Source: Yoonia vestfoldensis DSM 16212
GTDB lineage: Bacteria > Pseudomonadota > Alphaproteobacteria > Rhodobacterales > Rhodobacteraceae
Length of the DNA: 64,000 nucleotides
Direction: 5' to 3'
Assembly: GCF_000382265.1 (NCBI RefSeq)
Contig: NZ_KB907974.1
Coordinates: 1 to 64,000 of the forward strand
This document shows, one piece after another, positions 17,672 to 26,296 of this stretch (the first letter of the stretch is position 1; the number at the start of each line of letters is the position of its first letter). A program made the position numbers and the translations under genes. The notes beneath the pieces are model-generated. The model was given only the letters and a program-made list of their open reading frames with translations, searched no databases and was not told the origin of the DNA.

Positions 17672-17762
17672 ATTGTATTGACACAATTTAGATAAATGCT
17701 ACAATTGAACGATACAATATGCGCCAACGAAAGGTCCATGAAATGATTGTATCGGATACAAT
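17672..17762 (+). promoter_or_regulatory. Promoter and repeated ATTGTAT/ATACAAT operators of the MocR gene
   Basis: A near-consensus promoter, TTGACA (17678-17683) with a 16-bp spacer to TACAAT (17700-17705), drives the rightward regulator. ATTGTATTGACACAAT (17672-17687) surrounds its -35. CGATACAAT (17710-17718) is a half copy. A perfect 17-bp palindrome, ATTGTATCGGATACAAT (17746-17762), lies on codons 2-7. GntR/MocR regulators bind such repeats, so autoregulation and control of the DUF1127 gene is inferred. Confidence 0.7.
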
Positions 17763-19167
17763 TTTCAAATCACCGCTTGGCCTTGCGGGGAAATCGAAAT
17801 TCAAGGCGCTGGCGCAGGCGATCCGTGAAGCAATCGTATCGGGACAATTGGCACCTGAGGCCAAACTGCCGCCCGTGCGTGATCTGGCCTATCAGATCGG
17901 CGTGACACCGGGGACTGTCGCGCGGGCCTATCAGCTGCTGACCGAAGAAGGCCGCCTTGTCGCGGCGGTCGGGCGCGGCACCTTTGTGGCCCCCGCACAG
18001 CGCAGCCTGCGCGCGGCCAGCCCTGCGATTCTGGCGGCTGATGACCGCATGTCGCATGCCGCCGATGTGGCGCATCTGCTCAGCCCGAAAATGCCGGACA
18101 TGGGGCAGGGGCAGATGATCCGCGATGCGCTGCACCATCTGGCCGACAGCATGCCGACCGAACACCTGCTGCGTTATCCCGACAGGCAGACCGATCTGGC
18201 TGCGCGCAGGGCCGCCGCAACATATCTCAGCGTCGCGCGGATCGGCGCCTTTACGGTGGACGATATCGTCACGGCCCATGGCGGGCAAAGCGCGGTCGTG
18301 ATGATCCTGCAAACCATCCTGCATGGCGCGCGCCCTGTCGTGGCGGTCGACGCGCTGAGCTACGGCGGCTTTCGCTATGCCGCTGCGATGTGCCGCGCCG
18401 ATGTCGTGGGCGTGCCCTGGGATGCGGAGGGGCCTGACCCCGCGGCCTTTGAGGCTTTGATCAAGGCGCAGAGCGTGCAGGTCTTTTGCACCTCGTCCGA
18501 GGTCTGCAACCCCACGGTACGCCCCACGACACCCGCCCGCCGGACCCAGATTGCACGGATCGCGCAGCGCTATGGTGTGCATGTGCTGGATGACGATTGT
18601 TACCGGCTGATGCGCTCGGCGCATATCGGGCCCAGCTATCGCGCCTTGCTGCCCGATCTGGGCTGGCATGTGGTTTCACCGGCGAAATCGATCTCGGCGG
18701 CGTTGCGGATCGGGTTTGCGCTGGCCCCGCAGGGGTGGACATCGGCGCTGGTGCGCACCGCGACGTTCAGCTCTTTTGGCGTGTCGCGGTTGATGACCGA
18801 TCTTTATGCGCATATCCTGGCGCAACCCGGGATCGACGCTGTGCTGGATGCGGTCAGGGACAGGATCGCGCAGGATATCCGGGCCGCTGTCAACGTGCTG
18901 GGCATGTACAAGCTCAGCTGGTCCGAGGACGTGCCATTTGTCTGGCTCGAGCTGCCGCTCGGCTGGCGTAGCGGCGAATTTCTGCAAGCGGCCGATGCCG
19001 CGGGCGTGCTGATCAAATCCGCCGATGATTTTGCCCTGCGCGACGGGCGCAGCGAGCATGCGGTGCGCGTTGCGGTGAACGGGCTGGTGCCGCATCAGAC
19101 CTTTGTCGATGCGATGCATGTGCTGCGCGATCTGCTGGCCCATCCGCCACAGCGGATTTCGGTGTAG
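17743..19167 (+). CDS. MocR-type regulator (GntR HTH fused to aminotransferase fold)
   Basis: Residues about 15-85 are a GntR winged helix-turn-helix (ALAQAIREAIVSGQLAP, LPPVRDLAYQIGVTPGTVAR, GRGTFV). The rest is a class I aminotransferase-like domain with the PLP lysine in HVVSPAKSISAALRIG at about 314. MocR proteins use PLP or an amino acid as effector. ATG at 17743 is favoured over 17719 because AAAGG lies eight bases before it. The palindrome at 17746-17762 then falls within the first codons. The regulated pathway is unknown; the only divergent neighbour encodes a DUF1127 protein. Confidence 0.88.
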   Translation: MIVSDTIFKSPLGLAGKSKFKALAQAIREAIVSGQLAPEAKLPPVRDLAYQIGVTPGTVARAYQLLTEEGRLVAAVGRGTFVAPAQRSLRAASPAILAADDRMSHAADVAHLLSPKMPDMGQGQMIRDALHHLADSMPTEHLLRYPDRQTDLAARRAAATYLSVARIGAFTVDDIVTAHGGQSAVVMILQTILHGARPVVAVDALSYGGFRYAAAMCRADVVGVPWDAEGPDPAAFEALIKAQSVQVFCTSSEVCNPTVRPTTPARRTQIARIAQRYGVHVLDDDCYRLMRSAHIGPSYRALLPDLGWHVVSPAKSISAALRIGFALAPQGWTSALVRTATFSSFGVSRLMTDLYAHILAQPGIDAVLDAVRDRIAQDIRAAVNVLGMYKLSWSEDVPFVWLELPLGWRSGEFLQAADAAGVLIKSADDFALRDGRSEHAVRVAVNGLVPHQTFVDAMHVLRDLLAHPPQRISV

Positions 19168-19237
19168 TTTTGTGGGGTATTATGATACCTAATTTGCAAG
19201 ACAATGTTTTTACTTGGTTATTTCGGAAAAACCCCGC

Positions 19238-19265
19238 TTGACGCGCATTTTATGGCGCTTATAAG
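19238..19265 (+). promoter_or_regulatory. Predicted sigma70 promoter of rplM-rpsI
   Basis: TTGACG (19238-19243) and TATAAG (19260-19265), spacer 16 bp, leave a leader of about 45 nt before rplM. Confidence 0.65.
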
Positions 19266-19318
19266 CCACCTATCCGAATGACCGTGGCGTTGCGCCACCA
19301 CAAACCTTCTGGTGAGAT

Positions 19319-19780
19319 ATGAAAACCTTTACCGCTACCCCGGCGGATATCGACAAGAAATGGATCCTGATCGACGCTGAAGGCGTTGTTCTGGGCCGTC
19401 TTGCCTCGATCATCGCCATGCGCTTGCGCGGCAAGCACAAGCCATCCTTCACACCGCACATGGATATGGGCGACAATGTGATCGTGATCAACGCCGAGAA
19501 GATCCAGATGACCGGTAACAAGCGCGACGAGCGTTATTACTGGCACACCGGCCACCCCGGCGGGATCAAGTCCAAGACCAAGGCAGAGATCCTCGAAGGC
19601 AAGCACCCCGAGCGCGTCATCGAAAAAGCCGTCCAGCGCATGCTGCCCGGCGGCAAGCTGTCCCGCCAGCAAATGACCCATCTGCGTATCTTCGCAGGGG
19701 CGGAACATGGCATGGACGCACAAAAGCCCGAAGTTCTGGATGTCAAATCCATGAACCCGAAGAACACGAGGACCGCATAA
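19319..19780 (+). CDS. rplM: 50S ribosomal protein L13
   Basis: Product of 153 aa: [20 protein letters not shown] start, [29 protein letters not shown] and the [16 protein letters not shown] block are standard L13. It binds 23S rRNA early in 50S assembly. GGTGAG precedes the ATG. Its stop overlaps the rpsI start by one base (TAATG), the usual L13-S9 operon. Confidence 0.98.
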   Translation: MKTFTATPADIDKKWILIDAEGVVLGRLASIIAMRLRGKHKPSFTPHMDMGDNVIVINAEKIQMTGNKRDERYYWHTGHPGGIKSKTKAEILEGKHPERVIEKAVQRMLPGGKLSRQQMTHLRIFAGAEHGMDAQKPEVLDVKSMNPKNTRTA

Positions 19781-20274
19781 TGGCCGATCAAGTCAATTCG
19801 CTCGAAGATCTGGGCCAGGTCGCGGAAGGTGTCGAAGCTGCGGCACCGACCCCCGTCGCCGCCCCCCGTGAACCCGTGCGCGATGCGCTGGGTCGGTCCT
19901 ATGCCACCGGCAAGCGCAAGGATGCGGTCGCCCGCGTCTGGATCCGCCCCGGTTCCGGCAAGGTCACCGTCAACGGCAAGGAAATGAAGACCTATTTCGC
20001 GCGCCCCGTGCTCCAGATGATTCTGGCGCAGCCATTCTCGATCGCCGGTGTCGCCGGTCAGTTCGACGTGGTCGCTACCGTCAAGGGCGGCGGTCTGTCC
20101 GGTCAGGCCGGTGCGGTCAAGCATGGTGTGTCCAAGGCGCTGCAGCTTTATGATCCATCCCTGCGCCCCGCGCTGAAAGCTGCCGGTTTCCTGACCCGCG
20201 ACAGCCGCGTGGTGGAACGCAAGAAATACGGCAAGGCAAAGGCGCGCAAGAGCTTCCAGTTCTCCAAGCGTTAA
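19780..20274 (+). CDS. rpsI: 30S ribosomal protein S9
   Basis: Product of 164 aa. After an acidic, Ala/Pro-rich N-terminal extension of about 38 residues it is typical S9: [37 protein letters not shown], and the C-terminal KSFQFSKR that reaches the P-site tRNA. Ordinary S9 is about 130 aa, and the extension is common in alphaproteobacteria. Second gene of the L13-S9 operon; a terminator follows at 17 bp. Confidence 0.98.
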   Translation: MADQVNSLEDLGQVAEGVEAAAPTPVAAPREPVRDALGRSYATGKRKDAVARVWIRPGSGKVTVNGKEMKTYFARPVLQMILAQPFSIAGVAGQFDVVATVKGGGLSGQAGAVKHGVSKALQLYDPSLRPALKAAGFLTRDSRVVERKKYGKAKARKSFQFSKR

Positions 20275-20290
20275 GCTGTTCCGCATCTTT

Positions 20291-20318
20291 GAAAAGGCCC
20301 GCCTTGGCGGGCCTTTTT
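20291..20318 (+). terminator. Rho-independent terminator of rplM-rpsI
   Basis: AAGGCCCGCC and GGCGGGCCTT form a hairpin with a two-base TT loop, followed by a run of five T. Confidence 0.9.
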
Positions 20319-20442
20319 GCTGCGCCAGCCGCCCGACGAGGATCGGCGTAAATAGTGGCAGATGATGGAAAATCCGACGCGATCGGGCAGCGTCACGTCA
20401 CTTTCGTATTGATCTTTCCGACGTGAAGATGAAGATCGCCCT

Positions 20443-21315
20443 ATGTTCAAGAAACTGACATCGACCGAAGGCGGGCGCGGGCTGTTACTGATCAGCCCGC
20501 CGTTTTTCTATGCGCTGGCGCTGATGGCCTTCCCCCTGGGGGCGATCATCCTGTTCAGCTTCTGGACGCAAAACTTCATGGATGTCGACACGACATTCAC
20601 GTTGAACAACTACCGCGAGATCATCACACAGCCCATCTACGGGGCGTTGCTGCAACGTTCGCTTTACGTGTCTGCCGTGGTGACGGTGGTGACGGTGCTG
20701 CTGGCGTTTCCGATTGCCTATTTTGTGTCGTTTCACGTCAGGCCCGACCGTAAATCGCTATGGCTGTTCCTGATCACGATCCCGTTCTGGACGTCCTACC
20801 TGATCCGGGTTTTCCTGTGGAAGGTAATCCTTGGCTATAACGGCGTGATCAACACCGGGCTGTTGAACATCGGCCTGATCGACGAACCGCTGACCTTCAT
20901 TCTTTACAATGTGAATGCCGTGATCATCACGCTGGCCCATGCTTTCGCGCCTTTCGCGATCCTGCCGATCTTTGTCGCTTTGGAAAAGATTGACCGCTCC
21001 CTGCTCGAGGCATCGCGCGATCTGGGGGAAAACAAGGTGATGACCTTCTTCCGTGTGACCTTGCCCTTGGCCATGCCCGGCGTCGTGGCGGCGGTGTTGA
21101 TCGTATTCATCCCGACCATCGGCGATTACGTGACACCAGAACTGATGGGCGGGGCCGGTGGCAAGCTGATTGCGAACATGATCCAGACCCAGTTTCTCGC
21201 GCTGAATAATGCGCCATTGGGCGCGGCGCTGGCTGTCGTCGCGATGCTGTCGGTCACGGCGATCAGCCTTATGTTCGTTCTGCTCAACCGCCGCTGGCTG
21301 CGGGGGCGGTCATGA
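20443..21315 (+). CDS. ABC transporter permease (PotB family)
   Basis: The 290-residue permease has six predicted membrane helices and the EAA loop EASRDLGENKVMTFFRVTLP that contacts the ATPase. The resemblance is to PotB of spermidine/putrescine importers (PFWTSYLIRVFLWKVIL, FIPTIGDYVTPELMGG). Its last four bases overlap the start of the partner permease. The start ATG has only a weak ribosome-binding site. No substrate-binding protein gene is adjacent, so the transported compound cannot be fixed. Confidence 0.88.
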   Translation: MFKKLTSTEGGRGLLLISPPFFYALALMAFPLGAIILFSFWTQNFMDVDTTFTLNNYREIITQPIYGALLQRSLYVSAVVTVVTVLLAFPIAYFVSFHVRPDRKSLWLFLITIPFWTSYLIRVFLWKVILGYNGVINTGLLNIGLIDEPLTFILYNVNAVIITLAHAFAPFAILPIFVALEKIDRSLLEASRDLGENKVMTFFRVTLPLAMPGVVAAVLIVFIPTIGDYVTPELMGGAGGKLIANMIQTQFLALNNAPLGAALAVVAMLSVTAISLMFVLLNRRWLRGRS

Positions 21316-22112
21316 GCCTGCGCGTCTATGCCATCGCCTATCTGATTTTTCTCTATGCGCCGATCGTGCTGCTGCCGATCTTTGCCTTTAACGATGCGAC
21401 GATCATCGCCTTTCCGCTGTCCGGCTTCACGACGAACTGGTTCGGCGAATTGATGACCAACACATCGCTGCATGCGGCGGTGCGGAATTCGCTGTTCATC
21501 GCGGTGATGACGGCGATCCTGTCGACGCTGCTGGGGATCTGTGCCGCACGCGCGGGGGCGATGTACCGCTTTCCGATCAAGGCGGGGATCATGGGGTTCA
21601 TCATGCTCCCTCTGGTCCTGCCCGAGATTATCGTCGCCGTGTCGCTGCTGGTGGTCGTGGTGCAAATCTTCGATCTGGGCCTGTCCAACTGGACGATCAT
21701 CGCGGCGCATGTGCTGATCTGCACACCGTTCTGCATCGCGATCCTGAACGGCGCTTTCCAGAACCTCGACCCCAGCATGGAAGAGGCGGCGATGGACCTT
21801 GGCGAAAGCCGGTTTTCGGCGTTCCGGCTGGTGACGCTGCCCTTGGTGATGCCGGGGATCATTTCCAGCATGTTGATCGCCTTCACCATCAGCCTTGATG
21901 AATTCATCATCGCGTTCTTTCTGTCCGGCGTCAGCCCGACGATGCCGGTCTATATTTGGGGGCTGATGCGGTTTCCGGCGTCCTTGCCTGTCGTCATGGC
22001 GCTGGGGACGATTCTGGTCGCGCTGTCGATCATCCTGTTGACTATTGCAGAGCTTTTGCGCCGCCGCGGCATGGCCCGCGCGGGCGTCAAAGACAAAGGG
22101 GGCTTTCTTTGA
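21312..22112 (+). CDS. ABC transporter permease (PotC family)
   Basis: The 266-residue partner permease has six helices and the EAA loop EEAAMDLGESRFSAFRLVTLP. SLDEFIIAFFLSG is typical of PotC. ATGA overlap with the first permease at 21312 and TTGA overlap with the ATPase at 22109 show a tightly coupled operon. It forms the heterodimeric channel with the upstream permease. Confidence 0.88.
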   Translation: MSLRVYAIAYLIFLYAPIVLLPIFAFNDATIIAFPLSGFTTNWFGELMTNTSLHAAVRNSLFIAVMTAILSTLLGICAARAGAMYRFPIKAGIMGFIMLPLVLPEIIVAVSLLVVVVQIFDLGLSNWTIIAAHVLICTPFCIAILNGAFQNLDPSMEEAAMDLGESRFSAFRLVTLPLVMPGIISSMLIAFTISLDEFIIAFFLSGVSPTMPVYIWGLMRFPASLPVVMALGTILVALSIILLTIAELLRRRGMARAGVKDKGGFL

Positions 22113-23194
22113 CAGCTTTGATCACGCTCAAGGGCGTCAACAAATATTATGGCGATTATCACGCGCTGCGTGACATCGACCTGACCATCAATGCTGGCGA
22201 GTTCTTTTCGCTTCTGGGGCCTTCGGGCTGCGGCAAGACGACGTTGCTGCGCACCATCGCGGGGCTGGAGGATGTGTCCGACGGGGTCGTGATGATCGGC
22301 GGCAAGGACATGCGCGGCGTGTCCGCCAACCTGCGGCCGACCAATATGGTGTTCCAGTCCTATGCGATCTTTCCGCATCTGAGCGTCGCCGAAAACGTGG
22401 CCTTCGGGCTGCGCAAGCGGGCGGACCTGTCCAAGGCCGACAAGGCCACGATGGTGGACGAGGCATTGGCGATGGTCGGCCTGTCAGGCTATGGCAAGCG
22501 CGCGTCGCATGCTTTGTCGGGTGGCCAGCGTCAACGGGTCGCCTTGGCGCGCGCGCTGATCCTGAAACCCAAAGTGCTGTTGCTGGATGAACCTTTGTCC
22601 GCGCTGGATAAAAAGATGCGCGAACAGATGCAGGTCGAACTGATCCGCCTGCAACGGCATGTCGGCATCACCTTTATTCTGGTCACTCATGATCAGGAAG
22701 AGGCACTGGTCATGTCCGACCGCATCGCCGTGATGTTCGAAGGTGAGATCGGGCAATTGGCTGATCCTGAGACATTGTACCGGCGTCCCAATTCGCGGCG
22801 CGTGGCGGAATTCATCGGCAAGATGAATTTCCTGCGCGCGGATGTGCAAGAGATCGGCGACACGATCGAGGTCGATGTCGCGGGCCTTGGCCGCGTCAGC
22901 GTGCAGGCGGAACAGGCCCCCATGGCGCTTCACAAGGGTGCTGCCGTCGCAGGCGTGCGGCCCGAAACGCTGGCGATCCTGTTCGACGGCGAAACCACCG
23001 AACGCAAGCTGATCGACGGCGTGGTGGATGAGGTCGTCTATTACGGCGACATGACCTATTACGACGTACGGATCGCGGGCGTAGACCAGCCGCTGAATAT
23101 CGCCATGAAGAACCTGATCGGTCGGCCGGTTCTCGACGTCGGCACCCAGACCAAGGTGGTCTGGGACGAACGGTCGCTGGTATTGCTGGCCTAA
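22109..23194 (+). CDS. ABC transporter ATP-binding protein (PotA family)
   Basis: The 361-residue ATPase has Walker A GPSGCGKTT (about 37-45), signature LSGGQRQRVALARAL, Walker B VLLLDEPLSALD and a C-terminal TOBE domain (about 280-355). Start is TTG at 22109 with AAAGGGGG upstream, overlapping the permease stop. The open frame extends further upstream but there it only shadows the permease. It powers the polyamine-type importer; the periplasmic binding protein must be encoded elsewhere. Confidence 0.92.
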   Translation: MTALITLKGVNKYYGDYHALRDIDLTINAGEFFSLLGPSGCGKTTLLRTIAGLEDVSDGVVMIGGKDMRGVSANLRPTNMVFQSYAIFPHLSVAENVAFGLRKRADLSKADKATMVDEALAMVGLSGYGKRASHALSGGQRQRVALARALILKPKVLLLDEPLSALDKKMREQMQVELIRLQRHVGITFILVTHDQEEALVMSDRIAVMFEGEIGQLADPETLYRRPNSRRVAEFIGKMNFLRADVQEIGDTIEVDVAGLGRVSVQAEQAPMALHKGAAVAGVRPETLAILFDGETTERKLIDGVVDEVVYYGDMTYYDVRIAGVDQPLNIAMKNLIGRPVLDVGTQTKVVWDERSLVLLA

Positions 23195-23195
23195 G

Positions 23196-23248
23196 CGGGT
23201 CCGGCTGCGCCGGAGCGCTCCGCGGGGGATATTTGGGCTCGGAAGATG
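23196..23248 (+). repeat. Variant copy of the modular intergenic repeat
   Basis: GGTCCGGCTGCGCCGGAGCG followed by CTCCGCGGGGGATATTTGGG and CTCGGAAGATGG matches the last module of the repeat, here with a different upstream palindrome (TCCGGCTGCGCCGGA). It lies between the ABC ATPase and the convergent PagL-like gene. Confidence 0.5.
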
Positions 23249-23251
23249 GGA

Positions 23252-23767
23252 TCAGTCGAGCACCATGGCGAACCGTACGCCCACGGTTTCCAGCCCCGGA
23301 TTCATCTCCCCCAGATCGCCGTTTGACCTGTGGTCCGCCAGGACGGTCAGCGTCGCGCCATTGTCGAACATATAGCCGACCCCGAGTGCGCCGCGAAATT
23401 CGAGCGGCAGCCCAAGGTCCGGCCCATCGCCTTGGGCGTAAAACCCCGGCATGAACGACGCCTCGACAAAGAACGGCCCGTCGATCACGTCTTGTGTCGT
23501 CCATTTCGCACCGGCACCGATCCAGAGATCGCCATCGGTCGTGGCACTCGCGCCCACGACCGGCTGGAACACGCCATAGCGGCGCGGCAGGTCGTAGGTG
23601 GCATAGATTTCCTGGCTGATGTTGTCAGACTGGAAATATGTGTCGCTAAGCTGCACCGCGACCCGCGCAGGCGCGTCTTGCAGCTGATAGCAGCCTGTCG
23701 CGCAGCTGTTCAGATAGGTGTCGGTCAGGCCGACAATGAAAAAGATGACTGCGAAGGTTCCGTCCAT
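23252..23767 (-). CDS. Acyloxyacyl hydrolase, PagL-like lipid A deacylase
   Basis: The 171-residue beta-barrel-like protein ends with the PagL motif DHRSNGDLGEMNPGLE. His146, Ser148 and Glu160 have exactly the spacing of the known His-Ser-Glu triad. PagL removes the 3-O acyl chain of lipid A in the outer membrane. The N-terminus (about residues 4-17) is hydrophobic and may be a poor signal peptide or anchor. Overall identity to characterised PagL is visibly low, so enzymatic activity is inferred from the triad. Confidence 0.75.
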   Translation of the reverse strand: MDGTFAVIFFIVGLTDTYLNSCATGCYQLQDAPARVAVQLSDTYFQSDNISQEIYATYDLPRRYGVFQPVVGASATTDGDLWIGAGAKWTTQDVIDGPFFVEASFMPGFYAQGDGPDLGLPLEFRGALGVGYMFDNGATLTVLADHRSNGDLGEMNPGLETVGVRFAMVLD

Positions 23768-23776
23768 GGGGTGATC

Positions 23777-24394
23777 CTATATGTCAGGGTCCAGCAGGCC
23801 AAGCCCACGCAAGTAGATGCCGATGCCCGTTTCCAGCAGATCATCGGGTGGAAACGGACTTGTCCGGCCCGGATTGCCGCGCGCGAAAAGTTCGACCACG
23901 CCATGCGACATCGCCCAGATATGGGCGCTGAACATCTGCGGCGGCGGGCGTTTGTCGGCAGGGATGTGCTGGCTCAGCGCCGCTGCGGCCTTTTCCAGCA
24001 CACCCATCGCGCGCGTCGCCACGGCATGCAGATCGGGGCTGTGGTTGATCGATACGCCCGATTCGAACATCGCGATGTAATGCCCCGGATAGCGGCGCGC
24101 GAAGGCCAGATAGGCGCGGCCTGTCGCCTCGAACGCGGCCAAAGCCGAGGGTTGCCCATCGGCAAAGGCATGTTCCATCAGGTCGGCGAAAATGGCGTAG
24201 CCTTCCTGTGCGGCGGCGGCGATCAGGTCTTCGCGCCCCGCGAAATGACGATAGACGGCCGCCGGGGTGACACCCGCCTCGCGCGCGGCCTCGGACAGGG
24301 TGAACCCCGTTGGCCCGCGCATCTCGATCAGCCGCAGGCAGCCATCGATCAGTTCGGCGCGCAGATTGCCGTGGTGATAGCCGCGCTTAGACAT
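23777..24394 (-). CDS. TetR family transcriptional regulator
   Basis: The 205-residue protein has the TetR helix-turn-helix (FTLSEAAREAGVTPAAVYRHF, within about residues 28-50, then REDLIAAAA) and a ligand-binding domain of the TetR_C_33-like kind. ATG at 24394 is chosen over 24436 because residues from MSKRGYHHGNLR are typical for this subgroup. It overlaps the ppk2 stop by eight bases, indicating co-transcription with ppk2, and the PagL-like gene follows nine bases later. The ligand is unknown. Confidence 0.88.
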   Translation of the reverse strand: MSKRGYHHGNLRAELIDGCLRLIEMRGPTGFTLSEAAREAGVTPAAVYRHFAGREDLIAAAAQEGYAIFADLMEHAFADGQPSALAAFEATGRAYLAFARRYPGHYIAMFESGVSINHSPDLHAVATRAMGVLEKAAAALSQHIPADKRPPPQMFSAHIWAMSHGVVELFARGNPGRTSPFPPDDLLETGIGIYLRGLGLLDPDI

Positions 24395-25256
24395 GCCAAA
24401 GGTCGGGACCACCCGCGATCGACGGATCGACGACACCTAAGGCATCCGCATCTTTGCGCGTGTAATCAAGCGCTTGCAGGACAGAGCGGATCATGTTCAC
24501 CCGTGCGCGCAGCTTGTCGTCGGACCGCACGATTGTCCATGGCGCAAAGGGCAGATGCGTTCGGTCCAGCGTTTCGCGGATCGCGTCGGTATACGCGTCC
24601 CAAAGCGCCAGCCCCTCGACATCGATCCGGCTGAGTTTCCATTGTTTGAGGGGATCTTTTTCACGGTCGAGAAAGCGATCCAATTGCGTGGCCCGTCCGA
24701 CATTCAGCCAGATCTTGAACAGGGTGATCCCTTCATTTGCCAGCATATCCTCGAATTCCGGCACCTGCGAAAACCAGCAGGCACGCTGCTCTGGGGTGCA
24801 GAAGCCGAACACATGTTCGACGACACCACGATTGTACCAGCTGCGGTCAAACAGCGTCATTTCCCCTTTGGCGGGCAGATGTGCGATATAGCGCTGGAAA
24901 TACCATTGGGCGGCTTCGGTATCGCTGGGCTTGGGCAGGGCCACAAGGCGTGCGCCGCGCGGGTTCAGATTTTCGCGGAACCGCTTGATCGTGCCGCCTT
25001 TGCCCGCCGCATCGCGCCCTTCGAAGATCACGACAATCCGCTGGCCGGTGTCGCGCACCCAGGCCTGCATCCGCACCAGTTCGACCTGCAGCTTTTTGAT
25101 GGCATCCTCGTAATCGTCCTTGTCCCATTCTTTGGGGTAAGGATAGCTGGGGTTGAGGATGTCGTGCTTCTTGGCGTCGCTGATCAGGTCGCGGATGTCC
25201 TGCGGGGCGCCTTCGTTGAAATAGCGACTGATCGCGCCGTCGAATGGCAAATCCAT
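24387..25256 (-). CDS. ppk2: Polyphosphate kinase 2
   Basis: PPK2 uses polyphosphate to phosphorylate nucleoside di- or monophosphates. The 289-residue single-domain protein has Walker A FEGRDAAGKGGTIKRF, the lid segment NLNPRGARLVALPKPSD, Walker B-like FDRSWYNRGVVEHVFG and RFLDREKDPLKQWKLS. ATG at 25256 follows AAAGAGGG; a longer open frame upstream to 25850 is a shadow. It heads a probable ppk2-tetR-pagL-like transcript. Confidence 0.93.
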   Translation of the reverse strand: MDLPFDGAISRYFNEGAPQDIRDLISDAKKHDILNPSYPYPKEWDKDDYEDAIKKLQVELVRMQAWVRDTGQRIVVIFEGRDAAGKGGTIKRFRENLNPRGARLVALPKPSDTEAAQWYFQRYIAHLPAKGEMTLFDRSWYNRGVVEHVFGFCTPEQRACWFSQVPEFEDMLANEGITLFKIWLNVGRATQLDRFLDREKDPLKQWKLSRIDVEGLALWDAYTDAIRETLDRTHLPFAPWTIVRSDDKLRARVNMIRSVLQALDYTRKDADALGVVDPSIAGGPDLWHV

Positions 25257-25303
25257 AAAACCCTCTTTGCGCTGTTTCGCGCCAGTATGGGCGTGCGGGA
25301 CGC

Positions 25304-26296
25304 CTAGCGCAATCCGGCGCGCGATGCCGCCCGGTCGATGGCGGCGATCGCTTCGGGCGGTCGGGAATGGTGCGGCTGGTGGCCGACCCCGTCCAGCCGG
25401 ACAAGGTTGGCGGTGGGCGCGATCTTGATCAGCTCTTCGGCATGGACACGGATCGGGACGGTGTCGTCCGCAGTCCCGTGGATGATTTCGATCGGGATGG
25501 TGATCTGCGGATAAAGCTGTGTCATCTCCACGACAAAGGGGCGCAGCGTGTTGACCTGGCGCGCATTGGCGCGGAACGTGTCCGCGCGCAGTGCCAGTTC
25601 GCCGCCCAGATGGTCCACATAACCCGGTGGCGGCGACTGCGGCGCAAAGGTGACAGCGACGGCATTGTCCACCGTGCTTTTGGGAACAAAGGCGCTGATC
25701 AGCGGGATGACCAGACCGCCGCCTAGCGCGCTGCCGTTGACTGAATAATAGGTGCCGAGATCCCCCGGCCACGGCATCGACACACCCGCAAAAGACACGA
25801 CAGCGGCGGCATTGGTCGGGTCGTCGCGACCTATCCCCGTCGTGGCCCACGCCATCGCAACGATCCCGCCGAAACTGTGCCCGACGACAACAGGCGCACG
25901 GATATCGAGCGCGGTCGCAGCCTCGCGCAGCATGGCAACCTGGGCGGCGGGGCTGTCACCATCGGTCGCAAAAGCGCCCGTCGCGATGCCGGGCACGCGG
26001 TCGGTATAACCAAGGCCGGGACGGTCAAAGGCCGTCACGCGGTAGCGGTCAGTCAGCTGGCCCATCAGATCGAAGGTGAAATCGCGCAGATTGCCACCCG
26101 CGCCATGCAGCAGGATCACATCGGGCCCGCTGCCTGCCTGCACATAATGCACGCGCCCGCCCGTGACCTGCACGAAATCGCCGACAGGGGGGAAGGCGGC
26201 CTCGATCCGGTCCGCGCGCGCCGAGGCCGTGCAGGCGGTCAGCAACGCGCCGATGCCCAGCGCAAGCGCCGTCAGAGAGAGAGCTTTAAGTGCCAA
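25304..26296 (-). CDS. Alpha/beta hydrolase with lipoprotein signal
   Basis: Starting at TTG 26296, the product (330 aa) begins [19 protein letters not shown] then TAC, a good lipoprotein signal with lipobox LTAC. An upstream in-frame ATG (26350) would spoil the signal. The hydrolase domain shows the HGAGG oxyanion loop, nucleophile elbow [14 protein letters not shown], the acid in HGTADDTVP and the catalytic His in DGVGHQPHH. Substrate unknown. It overlaps the end of metA by 11 bases, so the two are probably co-transcribed. Surface anchoring is inferred from the signal. Confidence 0.8.
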   Translation of the reverse strand: MALKALSLTALALGIGALLTACTASARADRIEAAFPPVGDFVQVTGGRVHYVQAGSGPDVILLHGAGGNLRDFTFDLMGQLTDRYRVTAFDRPGLGYTDRVPGIATGAFATDGDSPAAQVAMLREAATALDIRAPVVVGHSFGGIVAMAWATTGIGRDDPTNAAAVVSFAGVSMPWPGDLGTYYSVNGSALGGGLVIPLISAFVPKSTVDNAVAVTFAPQSPPPGYVDHLGGELALRADTFRANARQVNTLRPFVVEMTQLYPQITIPIEIIHGTADDTVPIRVHAEELIKIAPTANLVRLDGVGHQPHHSRPPEAIAAIDRAASRAGLR

